Both the position numbers and the translations under genes were made by a program. From NCBI GenBank assembly GCA_903909905.1, contig CAIVXP010000143.1, positions 1-14,532 of the forward strand: 14,532 bases of DNA, written 5' to 3'. Below are positions 13,810-14,532 of the stretch, piece by piece. Within the stretch, counting starts at the first letter, position 1. Each line of letters begins with the position of its first letter. The notes under the pieces are model-generated. The model was not told the DNA's origin. It ran no database searches and saw nothing but the letters and a program-made list of their open reading frames with translations. This stretch comes from Akkermansiaceae bacterium (lineage in GTDB: Bacteria; Verrucomicrobiota; Verrucomicrobiia; Verrucomicrobiales; Akkermansiaceae).

Positions 13810-14532
13810 TCAACCCGCTGCCAACAACTTGCGGAAATACTCGATGGTCGGATCCAAGCCATCCTCCAGCGCGACCTTCGGCTTCCAACCAAGATCGGCC
13901 TCGGCCAGCGAAATATCCGGGCGACGCTGCTTCGGATCATCACCCGGCAAGGGCAAATGCGTCACCTTCGACGGACCACCGACCTTTTTGAGCACCATCT
14001 CGGCGAGCTCCAACATGGTGAACTCACCGGGATTGCCAATGTTTACCGGACCAGTCTGCGAAGGATGGTTCATCAAACGCACAAAACCCTCAATGAGGTC
14101 GTCGACATAACAAAACGAACGCGTCTGCGTGCCGTCGCCGTAAATGGTAAGATCCTTACCCTGTAGCGCCTGCACAATGAAATTGGAAACCACCCGACCG
14201 TCATCCGGCAACATGCGCGGACCATAGGTGTTAAAAATACGGACTACCCGAATATCAACATTGTTCTGGCGGTGATAATCGAAAAACAGGGTCTCGGCAC
14301 AGCGCTTGCCCTCATCATAACACGCACGAATGCCGATCGGATTCACACATCCGCGATACGACTCGGGCTGCGGATGCACCTCGGGATCGCCATAGACCTC
14401 GGAGGTCGAGGCCTGGAAAACCCGCGCACCCACCCTCTTGGCCAAGCCAAGGCAGTTGATCGCACCCATGACCGATGTCTTGGTCGTCTTGATTGGATTG
14501 TGCTGGTAGTGCGGCGGCGAAGCCGGGCAGGC
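13810..14532 (-). CDS. UDP-glucuronate decarboxylase-like NAD-dependent epimerase/dehydratase, 5' partial
   Basis: Extended SDR enzyme; the window holds the last 240 residues and the N-terminal Rossmann glycine motif is off the right edge. The frame is open to the end of the window: before the ATG at 14469 it reads [16 protein letters not shown] then [10 protein letters not shown], typical of UDP-xylose synthase, so 14469 is not the start. Next come [14 protein letters not shown], the catalytic Tyr and Lys in [10 protein letters not shown], and [10 protein letters not shown]. Further on are the sugar-binding loop [16 protein letters not shown] and [15 protein letters not shown]. These features fit UDP-glucuronate decarboxylase (UDP-GlcA to UDP-xylose), which serves envelope or exopolysaccharide synthesis. 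The related dTDP-glucose 4,6-dehydratase is less likely because YDEGKR and the HYQHNPIKT segment are UXS-like. It leads the minus-strand run into parB. Confidence 0.92.
   Translation of the reverse strand, partial: ACPASPPHYQHNPIKTTKTSVMGAINCLGLAKRVGARVFQASTSEVYGDPEVHPQPESYRGCVNPIGIRACYDEGKRCAETLFFDYHRQNNVDIRVVRIFNTYGPRMLPDDGRVVSNFIVQALQGKDLTIYGDGTQTRSFCYVDDLIEGFVRLMNHPSQTGPVNIGNPGEFTMLELAEMVLKKVGGPSKVTHLPLPGDDPKQRRPDISLAEADLGWKPKVALEDGLDPTIEYFRKLLAAG

Noticed and set aside
12835..14166. 443-codon plus-strand open frame across parB and the decarboxylase gene
   Set aside because: It is the antisense shadow of two strongly conserved minus-strand genes; its translation is Arg/His/Leu-rich with no domain.

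Overview
The window is a stretch of bacterial chromosome of moderately high GC content. It carries a housekeeping core (XerD-type recombinase, prolyl-tRNA synthetase, thioredoxin, ParB, a Lol-type ABC permease, a nucleotide-sugar decarboxylase) mixed with lineage-specific genes. Several traits together suggest Verrucomicrobiota or a related PVC-group bacterium: an archaeal/eukaryotic-type ProRS without an editing insertion, a GYF_2-RDD membrane protein, an RRM protein with a long basic tail, almost no Shine-Dalgarno sequences, and an intergenic TTCGTG triplet motif. This placement is inference, because no rRNA or other taxonomic marker is present. No mobile element, CRISPR array, tRNA or rRNA was found.

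Layout. 1-1077 (+): the 3' part of an NtrC-like response regulator whose AAA+ domain looks degenerate; its receiver domain runs off the left edge. 1197-2081 (+): XerD-like recombinase. 2092-5707 (-): a four-gene block. Read in transcription order it is a secreted subtilisin (S8), a secreted C39-like cysteine peptidase overlapping it by 23 nt, a DUF1232 membrane protein and a secreted protein of unknown function. 5708-6156: a divergent, gene-less gap full of hairpins. 6157-6966 (+): RRM RNA-binding protein, closed by a strong bidirectional terminator shared with convergent proS (7032-8570, -). 8701-10041 (+): a proline-rich 15-residue-repeat protein with a C-terminal membrane anchor, a 28-residue membrane microprotein, and thioredoxin followed by a hairpin. 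10103-10310: an intergenic region with an imperfect palindromic element and a 9-bp-period TTCGTG motif. 10311-14532 (-): nucleotide-sugar decarboxylase (5' end off the right edge), ParB, Lol-type permease and GYF_2-RDD protein, all on one strand with 3 to 48 nt gaps and probably partly co-transcribed.

Working together. XerD and ParB belong to chromosome maintenance, but no ParA, XerC, parS or dif was seen. The permease, RDD protein, the secreted peptidase pair and the sugar-nucleotide enzyme concern the cell envelope. The points most worth a second look are the receiver/AAA+/Fis regulator that has lost GAFTGA, Walker B and sensor-II residues; the hairpin-rich leader upstream of the RRM gene; the repeat protein with its microprotein; the overlapping peptidase pair; the enlarged Lol-type permease; and the palindromic intergenic element.
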